A stretch of 26,796 nt of DNA from a virus. The position numbers and the translations under genes are program-made. Within the stretch, counting starts at the first letter, position 1; each line of letters starts with the position of its first letter. This document shows positions 8,582 through 17,154 of this stretch, piece after piece. The stretch is from the IMG/VR virus record IMGVR_UViG_3300021475_000049, positions 1 to 26,796 of that record. The stretch is one strand, 5' to 3'. A model generated the notes under the pieces. The model was not told the DNA's origin. It saw only the letters and a program-made list of their open reading frames with translations, and did no database searches.

Positions 8582-8788
8582 ATGCCCAACGGCTATTTCA
8601 ACAATCAGGTGCGGCAAGGCTTAAAGGGCGGCAAGGGTGCCACGACCGGCCAAAAGGGCGGCAAGGCCACCACAACGCTGGGCCTGAAGCCAGGATTCAA
8701 AACCAGCGCCCCCGGCAAAAAACAGAGCAAGGACCGTTCGGGCGGCGTCAAGCGCGCGAAGATTTATCCAGATAGCGACGGATTGTGA
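8582..8788 (+). CDS. Small Lys/Gly-rich basic protein, 68 aa
   Basis: The ATG at 8582 follows TGAGG; a longer frame from 8543 would overlap the capsid end. The product is strongly basic and low in hydrophobics, with internal near-repeats (GLKGGKGATTG, GQKGGKATTT, GLKPGFKTS), so it is likely disordered. The charge suggests contact with DNA or with the acidic inner face of the shell. It is packed between the capsid gene and a 263-aa gene, so it is probably made with the head genes. I recognise no family. It might be a head-internal or cement peptide, but this is inference. Confidence 0.65.
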   Translation: MPNGYFNNQVRQGLKGGKGATTGQKGGKATTTLGLKPGFKTSAPGKKQSKDRSGGVKRAKIYPDSDGL

Positions 8789-8789
8789 A

Positions 8790-9581
8790 ATGTACGGCAA
8801 CACGACCAATTTGATGAAGCCGAATCAGGTGCAGGAAGCCAAGGAAGAATTGGCGCACATCGACGCGACCTTGAACGCGCCGCCCCATGTCCGCGCCAGA
8901 ATCAGCGATCCGCGCGCGATGCAAAAGCGCCGCCGTGCCCTTCGTGAACAGCTCGACCGCTACACGCCGCGCCCCTATGCGCGAAGCGAACTCGACGCGG
9001 CAATCAAGGAATTCAACCGGCTTGCCGATGAGATTCACCGGGACATGCCATCATCCGCCGAAATGCGGCGCAATCCGGCCGGTGCGGTCGGCAAGCACAT
9101 GTCTTGGGAAAAGCGCAATGAAACCAACATCCCTTGCTATAAGCACATCGGCCTTCGCTTGCTCGCGACCGGCGCGGTGCCTGACAGCCTGAAACACGGT
9201 GGAGACATCACGAACGTTGAGCGCTTGCGCCCGCTTGATACGCCGAATGACCTCGTTGACGGCGCGCAAATCCCGAAAACCACCGATTACCATTTTGGCG
9301 CGGAAGTCGCGACTTCGGTCTTGTTTTCGGACGAAGAACTCAAGGCCGCTGATGAGCTGGACCCCGATATTGCGGGCGCGCTCGCGGTCATGGACAACGA
9401 ACAGCGCGCCATCCTGAAAAGGCACATTCAGGAAATGCTTAATCCGGTCCCAGCCGCATCGCTGGAAACCGCTTCTTTTGCCGAAGTCACCCGCGCGGCC
9501 GGACGTGTGGGCGTAAAAACCTTCGGCCGCAAGCGTGAGGACATTGTAGCCGATCTGAAGGCGATGGAAGCCAAGGCGTGA
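8790..9581 (+). CDS. Hypothetical structural protein, 263 aa
   Basis: Unrecognised. The first ~100 residues are charged and helical (NQVQEAKEELAHIDATLN, RRRALREQLDRY, DAAIKEFNRLADEIHRDMP), resembling an alpha-helical hairpin or coiled coil. The middle is more mixed, and the last 60 residues are again helical and charged (ILKRHIQEML, FGRKREDIVADLKAMEA), the end resembling a short DNA- or protein-contacting helix. It starts one base after the preceding stop and ends nine before the next ATG. Its place between capsid and adaptor genes suggests a head-completion or minor head protein. No motif for a nuclease, protease or lysozyme is evident. Confidence 0.7.
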   Translation: MYGNTTNLMKPNQVQEAKEELAHIDATLNAPPHVRARISDPRAMQKRRRALREQLDRYTPRPYARSELDAAIKEFNRLADEIHRDMPSSAEMRRNPAGAVGKHMSWEKRNETNIPCYKHIGLRLLATGAVPDSLKHGGDITNVERLRPLDTPNDLVDGAQIPKTTDYHFGAEVATSVLFSDEELKAADELDPDIAGALAVMDNEQRAILKRHIQEMLNPVPAASLETASFAEVTRAAGRVGVKTFGRKREDIVADLKAMEAKA

Positions 9582-9590
9582 GGCGCATCA

Positions 9591-10604
9591 ATGATCTTCG
9601 CGGAAAACTTCGAAAGCGGCACGCGCGGCAATTTTGACAGCGAGACCGATGTCGGCAATCAGCTTGATATCGTCAATTACAAGGCGCTTGGGAATTACCC
9701 TTGGGCCGCTGTTCCCTATACCGGCGCTTTCGCTTCGCGGATCGTTCTGAATGGCGGCGTGGCCGACGCGTTCTTCACCAAGGCTATCGCCATCGCGGAC
9801 GCAACGGCCGATTTCTTCCGCTTCGAAGTCATGTTTTCGTCCGACTTCCGCGCGACGGCCGACGATGTTTTCTCGATTCTGGAATTGCAGGGTGCAGCCT
9901 CCGCAATCACCGGTTCAATCGGCTTTCGCATTACCGCCGCTACGCAGGAAATCAACGTTGGTATCGGATCGGCGGCGGCGGCGGCGGTCCCGGCGACCTT
10001 CGCGCCGCAAGTCATTGACCGGGGCGTTTGGTACGTCATCGAAACCAAGTTCGGCATCTCCACCAGCGGCGCTGGCTTGGTTGACCTCTACATCAGCCGC
10101 GACGGAAGCCCCAAAGCGCCTGCACCGGTCGCGCAGCTCTCGGCCAAAACCAATATCGCCGTCACCGCTGTTGTTCTTGGCGTCCAAGATCAGCTTGCCA
10201 CGACGCAAGGCGTGATCCTTGTCGGAAGCTTGGGCGTCGATAGCGCGCGCCTCAGTCCACGCCAGCGTTACGACAATGATCCGGTTCTCAGCATAAGCGG
10301 CCATGCCTTCGTCGGACCCGGTTACATATCGGCGGCGGCGATCTTGGGCGGCACGATGCCGACCATGGCGCTTTATGACACCGACATTGGGGACACGAGT
10401 CAGCCCTATACGGTCTATCTCGATGCCGCGATGCAAACGAGTGTCGGCGGGCCGATCTTCTTCGAACGCGGCTGTTACATGCAGCTCACGGGCGCGAACG
10501 CAATCGGGCAAGTCATGCTCGTGCGGTCAGACCCGGCGCGCGGCGTCTTTGGTCCCACCTATTACGATGACGCGGGTGTGCGGCGCTTGGCGCGTGGAGG
10601 ATAA
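9591..10604 (+). CDS. Concanavalin/LamG-like beta-sandwich phage structural protein, 337 aa
   Basis: The N-terminal ~190 residues follow the pattern of a jelly-roll lectin-like domain: FAENFESGTRGNF at the start, RFEVMFSSDF, VFSILELQG, GSIGFRITA, then GVWYVIETKFGIS and LVDLYISRDGS near the end. Such domains bind carbohydrate or serve as decoration on virions. The C-terminal ~140 residues are Gly/Ala/Thr-rich strands. The start ATG follows GTGAGG by about 6 bases. Neighbours are head-completion genes, so a capsid-surface decoration or head-fibre role is likely. The domain call is from pattern only, and which ligand it might bind cannot be told. Confidence 0.65.
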   Translation: MIFAENFESGTRGNFDSETDVGNQLDIVNYKALGNYPWAAVPYTGAFASRIVLNGGVADAFFTKAIAIADATADFFRFEVMFSSDFRATADDVFSILELQGAASAITGSIGFRITAATQEINVGIGSAAAAAVPATFAPQVIDRGVWYVIETKFGISTSGAGLVDLYISRDGSPKAPAPVAQLSAKTNIAVTAVVLGVQDQLATTQGVILVGSLGVDSARLSPRQRYDNDPVLSISGHAFVGPGYISAAAILGGTMPTMALYDTDIGDTSQPYTVYLDAAMQTSVGGPIFFERGCYMQLTGANAIGQVMLVRSDPARGVFGPTYYDDAGVRRLARGG

Positions 10605-10635
10605 CCCGCTCAGCCCCAACTCAGGGGTAAAATAG

Positions 10636-11667
10636 ATGACGAACACATCCCAGCCGCAGACCTTCAACGATCTTTATATTTCGTTGCTCAATAAGGTGCG
10701 CGAGCAAACCAGCCAAACCGCGACCGTCAATCAGGCCAAGAGCTACATCAACACCGGCTTGCAGGACATGCACATCGGTTGGGGCGAACGCTTCCCATGG
10801 GCCGAACGCCAAGCGCGCCTGACCACGATGGCCCCATATTCGACCGGCACAGTGAGCATTGCGAAAGGCTCCGTGAATTTGACCGGCACCGGCACCAATT
10901 GGGCGACGGCCAACAGCTTCGGAATCCCCAATGTCCGGCCGACCGGAAAGCTTGTCATCAACGGCAGCGCGCCGATTTATGAGATTTCGAATGCGGCGAT
11001 TGGCGCGACCTCTTTGACGCTCACGAGTCCATACGTGGACTCCAGCGTGGTCAACGGTCCATATCTGTACTTCGAAGATGAATACGATTTGGACGCGGAC
11101 TTTTTGCGCCCGCTCGATATGCAGTATTTCGACACGCGCAGCGAAATCAAGATTATCGACCGCAACCGCTTTCGCCGGAATTTCCCGAAAAACAGCATCC
11201 CAGGCAAACCGGGAATTGCCTGCATCTTGGATCGGGCCTTTGTCGGCAATACGGTTCCGGTGCGCCGTGTGGCGCTCTATCGCGCGCCGTCCGCCAATTT
11301 CTCGATCCCCTACAGCTTCGTCACCAATAAGCTCGCGGTCTCGGCAACCGGCGTAGCGCAGACCTCTCTTGTGGCCGATACCGACGAACCGATTGTGCCC
11401 CTGCAATACCGGCACGCCATCATTTTGCACGGCCTGTTCAATTGGTATCGGGACAAAAAGGACGACACGCGCAGCGCCGAAACCCGCCAAGAATTTGTCG
11501 ATTTGATGATCCGAATTGCGGGCGATACCGAAGTGGGGGAACGCCGACCGACCATTCAGCCGGTAATGAGCCGATATCGCGGGCGCGCTCGCTCGCCATA
11601 CCGGCGCGGCACTGGACGCAGCGCCTATAGCACAGGCTCGCGCTTTGACCGGATGGAGGATTGGTGA
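10636..11667 (+). CDS. Putative head-tail adaptor protein, 343 aa
   Basis: The protein begins FNDLYISLLNKVREQTSQT, then AKSYINTGLQDMHIGWGERFPW, a helical N-terminus with aromatic turn typical of adaptor (connector) proteins that join portal to tail tube in podoviruses. A Gly/Thr/Ser-rich beta insert follows (residues ~65-145), then a helical domain with RHAIILHGLFNWYRDKKDD and ETRQEFVDLMIRIAG. The last 45 residues are Arg/Ser/Tyr-rich and probably disordered. It is directly followed, with a GTGA overlap, by the beta-propeller tail gene, which fits a tail-assembly block. No exact family name is claimed. Confidence 0.68.
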   Translation: MTNTSQPQTFNDLYISLLNKVREQTSQTATVNQAKSYINTGLQDMHIGWGERFPWAERQARLTTMAPYSTGTVSIAKGSVNLTGTGTNWATANSFGIPNVRPTGKLVINGSAPIYEISNAAIGATSLTLTSPYVDSSVVNGPYLYFEDEYDLDADFLRPLDMQYFDTRSEIKIIDRNRFRRNFPKNSIPGKPGIACILDRAFVGNTVPVRRVALYRAPSANFSIPYSFVTNKLAVSATGVAQTSLVADTDEPIVPLQYRHAIILHGLFNWYRDKKDDTRSAETRQEFVDLMIRIAGDTEVGERRPTIQPVMSRYRGRARSPYRRGTGRSAYSTGSRFDRMEDW

Positions 11668-13247
11668 GCACCCGTTCGCGCTTCCTCAAGCACATTTTCC
11701 AGGGCGGCTGGGCGACCGATTTCGGCCATTCGGTTTCGATCCCGATTGCCCCCGGTGGAATCGTCGCGGTGCCGTTCCTCACGGTCGCGGAAAACGTCAC
11801 CTATGAGCTGGACGGCGGGCCGCACAAAATGCCGGGGCGCGTTATCAACACACCGGTATTGGAAGGCGGCGCGGCCATCCTCGGCGTGTTCGATGCTTGG
11901 TTCATCGTTACGGGCGGCGGCGCGCCTGCACCCGTGCAACACCGTTTGATGCATGTCGGGACCAAGATCAAAAAGGACAACGCGGACAACAATTTTGTTG
12001 ACATCAAAACCGGCCTCACAGTGGGCGCGGTGCCCTGTTACACGATGTTTGAAGGCGTCTGCATTATTTCCAACGATTCGGGCGGCGATGTCCCCCAATC
12101 TTGGGACGGCGTAGCGGCGTCCACGTCGAACCTGGGCGGCTCCCCGCCGACCTTCGCCTTTTCCGTGGTCCACAAAAATAAGGTTTGGGCGGCTGGCGAT
12201 CATACGCAGCCATCGCGGTTGTATTATTGCGTGACGTTGAACGGCGCGGATTGGGTGGGTGCCGGTTCCGGCTTTATTGACTTGGACCCGGCCGATGGCG
12301 ACCGCATTACCGGCATCATCAGCCATCGTGACGACCTATGGGTTTTCAAAGGCCCCTATAAGGGCTCGATTCACCGGATCACCGGCAGCTCGCCCACGGA
12401 TTTCGCCCATGAAGTCTTTGCGACCAGCATCGGCGCGGCTAACCATCGCTCTATCGCGGCCTACGCGAACGATGTGGTTTTCCAGTGGTCGGATGCTTCG
12501 ATTCATACGCTTTCGGCCACGGCAAGCTTTGGCGATTTCAACGAGTCGGCGCTTTCCAGGGAAATTCAATCGTGGATGCGCGAGCACGTCTATATCCCAT
12601 CGCTCCGCTATGCGCAGGTGACGAATTGGCCTGCCTATAGCCTTTTGATCTTCACCCTACCGGTGGATGCAGCGCCGCTGAACAATTGCGTGCTGATGCT
12701 GGATTACCGCTTCGATCCGCCGCGCTGGGCGAATTGGACGGCCTTCCGCGATATCGCTTCGATTGCGAGCGGCATCGGCACCGGGCAATTCAAAATCCGA
12801 ACCCTATTGGCGGGCGGCGTGGACGGCATCTTGCGGATGCTTGGCGCAACGCCGCGCAATATCGACGGCACGACCGGCATTCCGTTCCACGTCGAAACCC
12901 CGGACTTCGATTATCAGGTGCCGTATCGCTTCAAGACCCTTGAAGGGGCATCGGTCACTATTCAGCCACGGACAGGCGGGGATTTGTTCTTCGGCTGGAC
13001 GCGCGACGATCAGCCATTGCAGCAAATCAATATGGTGCAAACCGGCGCGGTCTTGCTGGGCTCATTCTTGCTTGGGACGGACATTCTTGGCGGCGGGCGT
13101 TCTGTGAATATGTACACGCGATGCGCAGAGGAAGGCGGAACGTTCCGCACGATTGCGTTCCAATTTATCAACAACAGCGCCGATCAGGATTTGGAGCTAC
13201 ACGCCTTTTCGACCGAAATCACCGTAGACGCTGAAAGTTACGAATGA
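11664..13247 (+). CDS. Beta-propeller tail protein (P22 gp10-like), 527 aa
   Basis: The GTG at 11664 is preferred because GGAGG ends four bases before it and the GTGA overlap with the adaptor stop couples translation; a TTG at 11661 is too close to that site. The protein shows repeated blade-like segments: ILGVFDAWFIVTGGG, YTMFEGVCIISND, FAFSVVHKNKVWAAG, ITGIISHRDDLWVFKG, SIAAYANDVVFQWSD and others, with a hydrophobic strand then a W/F/Y, as in propeller tail-accessory proteins such as P22 gp10 (DNA stabilisation). Near the end, an acidic motif (TEITVDAESYE) closes the protein. Gene order after an adaptor agrees with a tail hub role. Confidence 0.75.
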   Translation: MSTRSRFLKHIFQGGWATDFGHSVSIPIAPGGIVAVPFLTVAENVTYELDGGPHKMPGRVINTPVLEGGAAILGVFDAWFIVTGGGAPAPVQHRLMHVGTKIKKDNADNNFVDIKTGLTVGAVPCYTMFEGVCIISNDSGGDVPQSWDGVAASTSNLGGSPPTFAFSVVHKNKVWAAGDHTQPSRLYYCVTLNGADWVGAGSGFIDLDPADGDRITGIISHRDDLWVFKGPYKGSIHRITGSSPTDFAHEVFATSIGAANHRSIAAYANDVVFQWSDASIHTLSATASFGDFNESALSREIQSWMREHVYIPSLRYAQVTNWPAYSLLIFTLPVDAAPLNNCVLMLDYRFDPPRWANWTAFRDIASIASGIGTGQFKIRTLLAGGVDGILRMLGATPRNIDGTTGIPFHVETPDFDYQVPYRFKTLEGASVTIQPRTGGDLFFGWTRDDQPLQQINMVQTGAVLLGSFLLGTDILGGGRSVNMYTRCAEEGGTFRTIAFQFINNSADQDLELHAFSTEITVDAESYE

Positions 13248-13287
13248 TGGCAATCCCGCCATCGGTAGCAAACGAAGGAGAACCATT

Positions 13288-13614
13288 ATGCTGGCATTCG
13301 TCATTCCGGTTGACGGCTCGAATCTTGGCGGCGACCGTCCCGGTGTGTGGCCTCAACCGCCGCATCCGTCGAATCCCTTGCCCACGCCGCCGCCCGATGG
13401 CCCGCCGCCGATGGCAAGTCATCCCATCGTGTTGCCGCCCGGTCAGCCCTACCCGCCAGAAGTCAATCCGCCCATCGTGCCGCCCGATCCGCCGCCAGGT
13501 TCGATTTGGCCTCCGTTGCCGCCCGGTACGCCGCCAGGAAAGGCCGTGATTATCGTTGCCGTTCCCGGCTACGGCGTGCGTTACGTGGTTGTCAATTTGG
13601 CACAGCCGAAATAG
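13288..13614 (+). CDS. Proline-rich small protein, 108 aa
   Basis: The ATG has a clear site (GAAGGAGAACC) and lies 40 bases after the propeller gene. The ~60-residue middle is a dense run of Pro with Gly and Asp (NPLPTPPPDGPPP, EVNPPIVPPDPPPG), flanked by a short hydrophobic N-terminus (MLAFVIPVDGSN) and a valine-rich strand end (AVIIVAVPGYGVRYVVVN). It looks like two small structured ends joined by a stiff polyproline spacer. I recognise no family. It may be a linker or spacer in the tail, but this is inference. A competing frame over the same bases lacks such a start and is a shadow. Confidence 0.7.
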   Translation: MLAFVIPVDGSNLGGDRPGVWPQPPHPSNPLPTPPPDGPPPMASHPIVLPPGQPYPPEVNPPIVPPDPPPGSIWPPLPPGTPPGKAVIIVAVPGYGVRYVVVNLAQPK

Positions 13615-13626
13615 GGAGAGGTTGAA

Positions 13627-14094
13627 ATGGTTCCGGCCGCAGTAGCGCGCCTTGCAGAAAACACCGATGGCGAAGCGGTGAAAGCGCTCTTAATCGCGGC
13701 CGGACCTTTCGACGCGACGTTGCCCTTCGATGACATTCACCCCTATTGGATCGTTGTCGAATTGCCGGGACGCGGAATCGTCGGTTGCGTGCAAACTTGT
13801 CCATCGCGCCCAATCGGCCGATTGGAAATGATGGCGGTTGCCGCCGATCTTACGCCAAGGGAACGCGGTGCCGTGGTGCGCCAATTGTTTTACGGCGGCA
13901 TCACATGCCTGCATCTTAACCGCGCCGTCGTCGCGGCCGGTTTCGTGCCGTTCGAATTGCGCGCCTATAAGCGATGGCTGAAGAAGCGCGGTAGTGCCGT
14001 TGCCGACAGTGGGAATATGATGATGTGGCACATCAACATGGAAGCCGCGACTCGGAACACTCCGCATAAGGACAAATACAGGGTTGCAGCATGA
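13627..14094 (+). CDS. GNAT acetyltransferase-like protein, 155 aa
   Basis: The start follows GGGAGAGG. The chain fits a small GNAT-fold protein: residues ~40-60 (YWIVVELPGRGIVGCVQT) give the beta-hairpin with a buried strand, residues ~65-100 (GRLEMMAVAADLTPRERGAVVRQL) the strand then helix that normally carries the acetyl-CoA loop, and residues ~105-125 (GITCLHLNRAVVAAGFVPFEL) the final strand-helix-strand. The usual Q/RxxGxG/A loop is not clearly present, so enzymatic activity is doubtful. Phage genes of this type are often found in the internal-virion-protein part of podovirus genomes; T7 gene 13 is comparable in position. The stop overlaps the next ATG. Confidence 0.65.
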   Translation: MVPAAVARLAENTDGEAVKALLIAAGPFDATLPFDDIHPYWIVVELPGRGIVGCVQTCPSRPIGRLEMMAVAADLTPRERGAVVRQLFYGGITCLHLNRAVVAAGFVPFELRAYKRWLKKRGSAVADSGNMMMWHINMEAATRNTPHKDKYRVAA

Positions 14095-15191
14095 GTAGCA
14101 AAACGACCGTTACACCCGGCCCGCAAACGCCACAGCAAATTGCCTATGAAAATCAACAGCTCGCGCTCGGGCAAAAACAGCTCGATTTCCTGAATCAACA
14201 GGCGGCGCAACAGCAAGATTATTTGACTTCGATCAAGCCAGCGATGGACGCGCAGACGCAGCTTTGGCAGCAAGAGCTTGCGCAAGCCCAACAGCAAAAT
14301 ACACCGGAAGCGCAGGCCGCGCAGAAGGCCGCGAACGATTTGCTCATGCAGCAAATCCAAGGCCAGCAACAATTGGCTCCGCTCCAACAGCAAGTGTTGG
14401 AAGCCCAGCTCAAACAGGCATTGCAGGGCAACAATGCGACGCCAGAGCAAATTGCCCAAATCGACGCGGCGACGCAGGCCGCGCAGGCAAGCGGCATGTC
14501 CGACATAAACGAGGCATCGCAAACCTCATTGCAGCAATTGCGCGATACGCTCGCGCCGTCTCTTGGATTCCGGCCGACCGATACGCCCATTCTCGACCGT
14601 GGCGATTTGATCGCAAAGGAAGCGACACGCCAAGCCGGACAATTGGCAAGCGGGCTTGCGCAAGCGAACGCCAATGCGCGCCTGAATTACCCGCTCGCGT
14701 CGGAGCAAATTTCGCAAGCCGGATCACAGAACGCGGCGTCAATCACGCAGGCGCAACAGAATTTCCAAGCCGCGCTGGCGCAAGCCGCCGCGACGAACCG
14801 GCTCAACCTGATGCAAGCGGGAACGCAAGCGACCGGCCTTGGCCTTCAAAGCGGTCTCGGGTTGGCGAGCGCGTCACGCGGAAATCCGCTCTCCTTCAAT
14901 CAAGGCACCACGACAACGGCAAGCGATCCATGGGGAACCGCCGCAAAGTTCGCTGGCGGCATCGGCAACGCTTTAAGCGGATTGTCGGACGTTCGTGCAA
15001 AGAAGGAAATTCGCACCCTCGGGCTAGACCGCAAGGGCCATCGCTGGGTTTCCTTCAAGTACAAGGGCGATCCTGACAACCTCACGCGCGTTGGTGTGCT
15101 CGCGCAGGAAGCCGAAAAGATTCAGCCCGAAGCGGTTTATACGAACGGGCTCGGGCTCAAATACGTGGACTATGCAAAAGTGAGGGCCTGA
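14091..15191 (+). CDS. Gln-rich coiled-coil virion protein with C-terminal S74-type intramolecular chaperone
   Basis: Residues 1-~290 are rich in Gln and Ala with long helices (QQAAQQQDYLTSIKP, MQQIQGQQQLAPLQQQ), suggesting a coiled-coil virion or ejection protein. Residues 299-366 match the endosialidase-type chaperone (Peptidase_S74): SDVRAKKEI, then HRWVSFKYKGD, RVGVLAQEAEKIQPEAV and LKYVDYAKV. In characterised members a Ser and a Lys five residues later form the self-cleavage dyad; here these would be S299 and K304. The chaperone helps the preceding part trimerise and is then released. Usually it sits on tailspikes and fibres, so its placement on a Gln-rich protein is notable. It starts in an ATGA overlap with the GNAT-like gene. 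Confidence 0.8.
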   Translation: MSSKTTVTPGPQTPQQIAYENQQLALGQKQLDFLNQQAAQQQDYLTSIKPAMDAQTQLWQQELAQAQQQNTPEAQAAQKAANDLLMQQIQGQQQLAPLQQQVLEAQLKQALQGNNATPEQIAQIDAATQAAQASGMSDINEASQTSLQQLRDTLAPSLGFRPTDTPILDRGDLIAKEATRQAGQLASGLAQANANARLNYPLASEQISQAGSQNAASITQAQQNFQAALAQAAATNRLNLMQAGTQATGLGLQSGLGLASASRGNPLSFNQGTTTTASDPWGTAAKFAGGIGNALSGLSDVRAKKEIRTLGLDRKGHRWVSFKYKGDPDNLTRVGVLAQEAEKIQPEAVYTNGLGLKYVDYAKVRA

Positions 15192-15192
15192 A

Positions 15193-17154
15193 ATGGCCGG
15201 TCTTGGACTCGTTCCCGACACATTGAGCGGCGGTTATCGGCTCCCCGAACTTTCGTCCGCGTTGAACATCGCCGCTTCCGTGCGCCCGCAATCATTGGGC
15301 CTTACGCCGACCGGCAGCGTACCGGCCGCGCCCGCCGCACCGCCGCCGCCAGATGCAACACCGCCATCCGATGCAACGCCGACCACGCCCGACGATATTT
15401 TGACCGCGTACAACCGTGGTGAGATTTCAACCGCCCAAAGGGACGCTTTGCTTGCCAGCGCAGGGCCACCCGCGCCGCTCGTAAACGCGCTTCCAGAACC
15501 GCAACAACAGCTTCCGGTTGCGCCAGTTGATCCGTCATCGGTGGCTACGCCGACCGGTACGCCAACAGAAAGCTGGGGCGACAGAGCCAAGCGCGCCTCG
15601 CAAGAAAGCTTTTACGATTTCGAAAATAACCCGGTGGGCTCGCTCGGTCGCGCAATGGCGCAATTCGCGGCGGGATATAATGGCACGCCGAATGAGGGAC
15701 CGCTGGCGCAATTCGATAAGCAAAAGCTTGAGCAACAAGCGCTTTCTTACAAAAAGCTCGAATTCGGCATGAACTTTCTCGACAAGGCGATCCCGCTTAT
15801 CGAAGCCGCGCCGGACGATCAGAAATTGGATGTCGCGCAGCATTTGCAGGATACCGTGGGCGGCACTATCGGCCATGATTTCATGCCGCTGTTCCAGGCG
15901 GTAGCGAGCGGCCAAATCAAAAATGCTTCCGACTCGGTGAAGGCGATTCAGTCCTATGTCACCGATCCGAAACTGGCGGCGCTAATCACGGCAAATCCAA
16001 AGCTCGTGAACGTCTTTTCCGAAGCGATCTTGAAGGAACAAGGCAAGACGCTCGGGGCTGGACCAAAGACTTACGATGTCCCGGCCGGTGGAGTCGTGAT
16101 TGGTGCGCAGGGAAATATCATTTTCGACAACCGGACAAGCGGCAAACTGCAAACGTTTAAGCTCAGCCCCGGCGAAGTAATCAAGGACTCGAACAACCAA
16201 ACCATTGCGACCGGCCCGCCAGCCAAACCGGAAAAGCCGGACAGGACGCAATTCAGCTCGCCAACTTTGCTTGAGATTGACGACGGGCAGGGCGGCACCA
16301 AGCAAGTCGAAGCGCAACAGAACCGCGACGATCAGACTTGGGTCTCGGCTGATGGCAAGAAAACCCCAATCGACGTTGGCGACAATTTCCGCATAATTAC
16401 CGGTTCAGGCAATGCGATCCCAGGCGGGCAGCGCGGGCAGATATTGGTCAGCCGCGTCTTGGGCGGCACGGCACTTGCCACGCGCGAATTGTCGAATATG
16501 GCGAAAATCTCGGCCGGTGCGTCAACCGGCATTTTTAACGATGCCAGCATGGCCGGGACTCCTTTGGCAGCGCTCGCGCGCACCGTTACGCCGCAAGGCG
16601 ACCAAGCAATGAGAACAGCGGCCATTGGTCTTTCGCGATCTTTGGCAGCTATCGAAGCAACCGGCCTTGTCCCAAACCAAACCTTCACGGGGCAAGTTGA
16701 GAAATATATTCCGCAAAAAGGCGACACCGGCCTAACCGTGTTGCAAAAGTTTGGCGGCATGCGCCAAGCCATCGAAGCGGGATTAGAACAGCTCAACACT
16801 TCACCAATGGTGACAAAGGCGCAGGCTGAGCAAATCCGAAATTACCAAAAGGAAGTCGCGAAAACGATTCCGTGGTTGCCGGAAGATGTCATCAACCTGA
16901 TGAACAAAAACAACAAGAGCCTGACGATCCGCGATTTCGCGACGAAGCAAGGCATCGCGCCGCCACAGACAGCGCCCGCCGCATCGGCCGCGCCCGCCGC
17001 ATCGGCACCAGCGGCCGGACCAAAAGCGCCGACCGGAACGCCCCCACCGGCCAACGTTCTCAATGACGCCAGAACTGCAATCGCCAAGGGTGCCGATCCG
17101 GCAGCGGTTAAGAAGCGCCTTGAAGATTCAGGCTATGACGCGAGCGGACTCTGA
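15193..17154 (+). CDS. Putative internal virion / DNA-ejection protein, 653 aa
   Basis: A large protein, starting after GTGAGGG, with a disordered Pro/Ala-rich N-terminus (to ~125), a helical segment with NPVGSLGRAMAQFAAGYNG and KQKLEQQALSYKKLEFG, a central mixed domain with KTYDVPAGGVVIGAQGN and PIDVGDNFRIITG, then a helical domain (NMAKISAGASTGIFND, GLEQLNTSPMVTKAQ). The C-terminus is an Ala/Pro linker with repeated APAASA, ending in a short helical motif (NDARTAIAKGADPAAVKKRLEDSGYD). This domain mix, and the position after the S74 protein, resemble podoviral internal proteins that are ejected with DNA. No transglycosylase motif is obvious. The role is inferred from context. Confidence 0.68.
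   Translation: MAGLGLVPDTLSGGYRLPELSSALNIAASVRPQSLGLTPTGSVPAAPAAPPPPDATPPSDATPTTPDDILTAYNRGEISTAQRDALLASAGPPAPLVNALPEPQQQLPVAPVDPSSVATPTGTPTESWGDRAKRASQESFYDFENNPVGSLGRAMAQFAAGYNGTPNEGPLAQFDKQKLEQQALSYKKLEFGMNFLDKAIPLIEAAPDDQKLDVAQHLQDTVGGTIGHDFMPLFQAVASGQIKNASDSVKAIQSYVTDPKLAALITANPKLVNVFSEAILKEQGKTLGAGPKTYDVPAGGVVIGAQGNIIFDNRTSGKLQTFKLSPGEVIKDSNNQTIATGPPAKPEKPDRTQFSSPTLLEIDDGQGGTKQVEAQQNRDDQTWVSADGKKTPIDVGDNFRIITGSGNAIPGGQRGQILVSRVLGGTALATRELSNMAKISAGASTGIFNDASMAGTPLAALARTVTPQGDQAMRTAAIGLSRSLAAIEATGLVPNQTFTGQVEKYIPQKGDTGLTVLQKFGGMRQAIEAGLEQLNTSPMVTKAQAEQIRNYQKEVAKTIPWLPEDVINLMNKNNKSLTIRDFATKQGIAPPQTAPAASAAPAASAPAAGPKAPTGTPPPANVLNDARTAIAKGADPAAVKKRLEDSGYDASGL

Noticed and set aside
7176-8582. 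468-aa open frame on the minus strand
   Set aside because: It lies fully opposite the decoration and capsid genes, has no ribosome site, and shows basic, low-complexity composition of the kind produced by GC-rich third positions.
10621-11490. 289-aa minus-strand open frame
   Set aside because: It is antisense to the adaptor-like gene, which has clear protein character and a coupled neighbour.
14264-15076. 270-aa plus-strand open frame in another frame
   Set aside because: It overlaps the S74 gene over its whole length and gives a very Arg/Ala/Ser-rich sequence without domain features.
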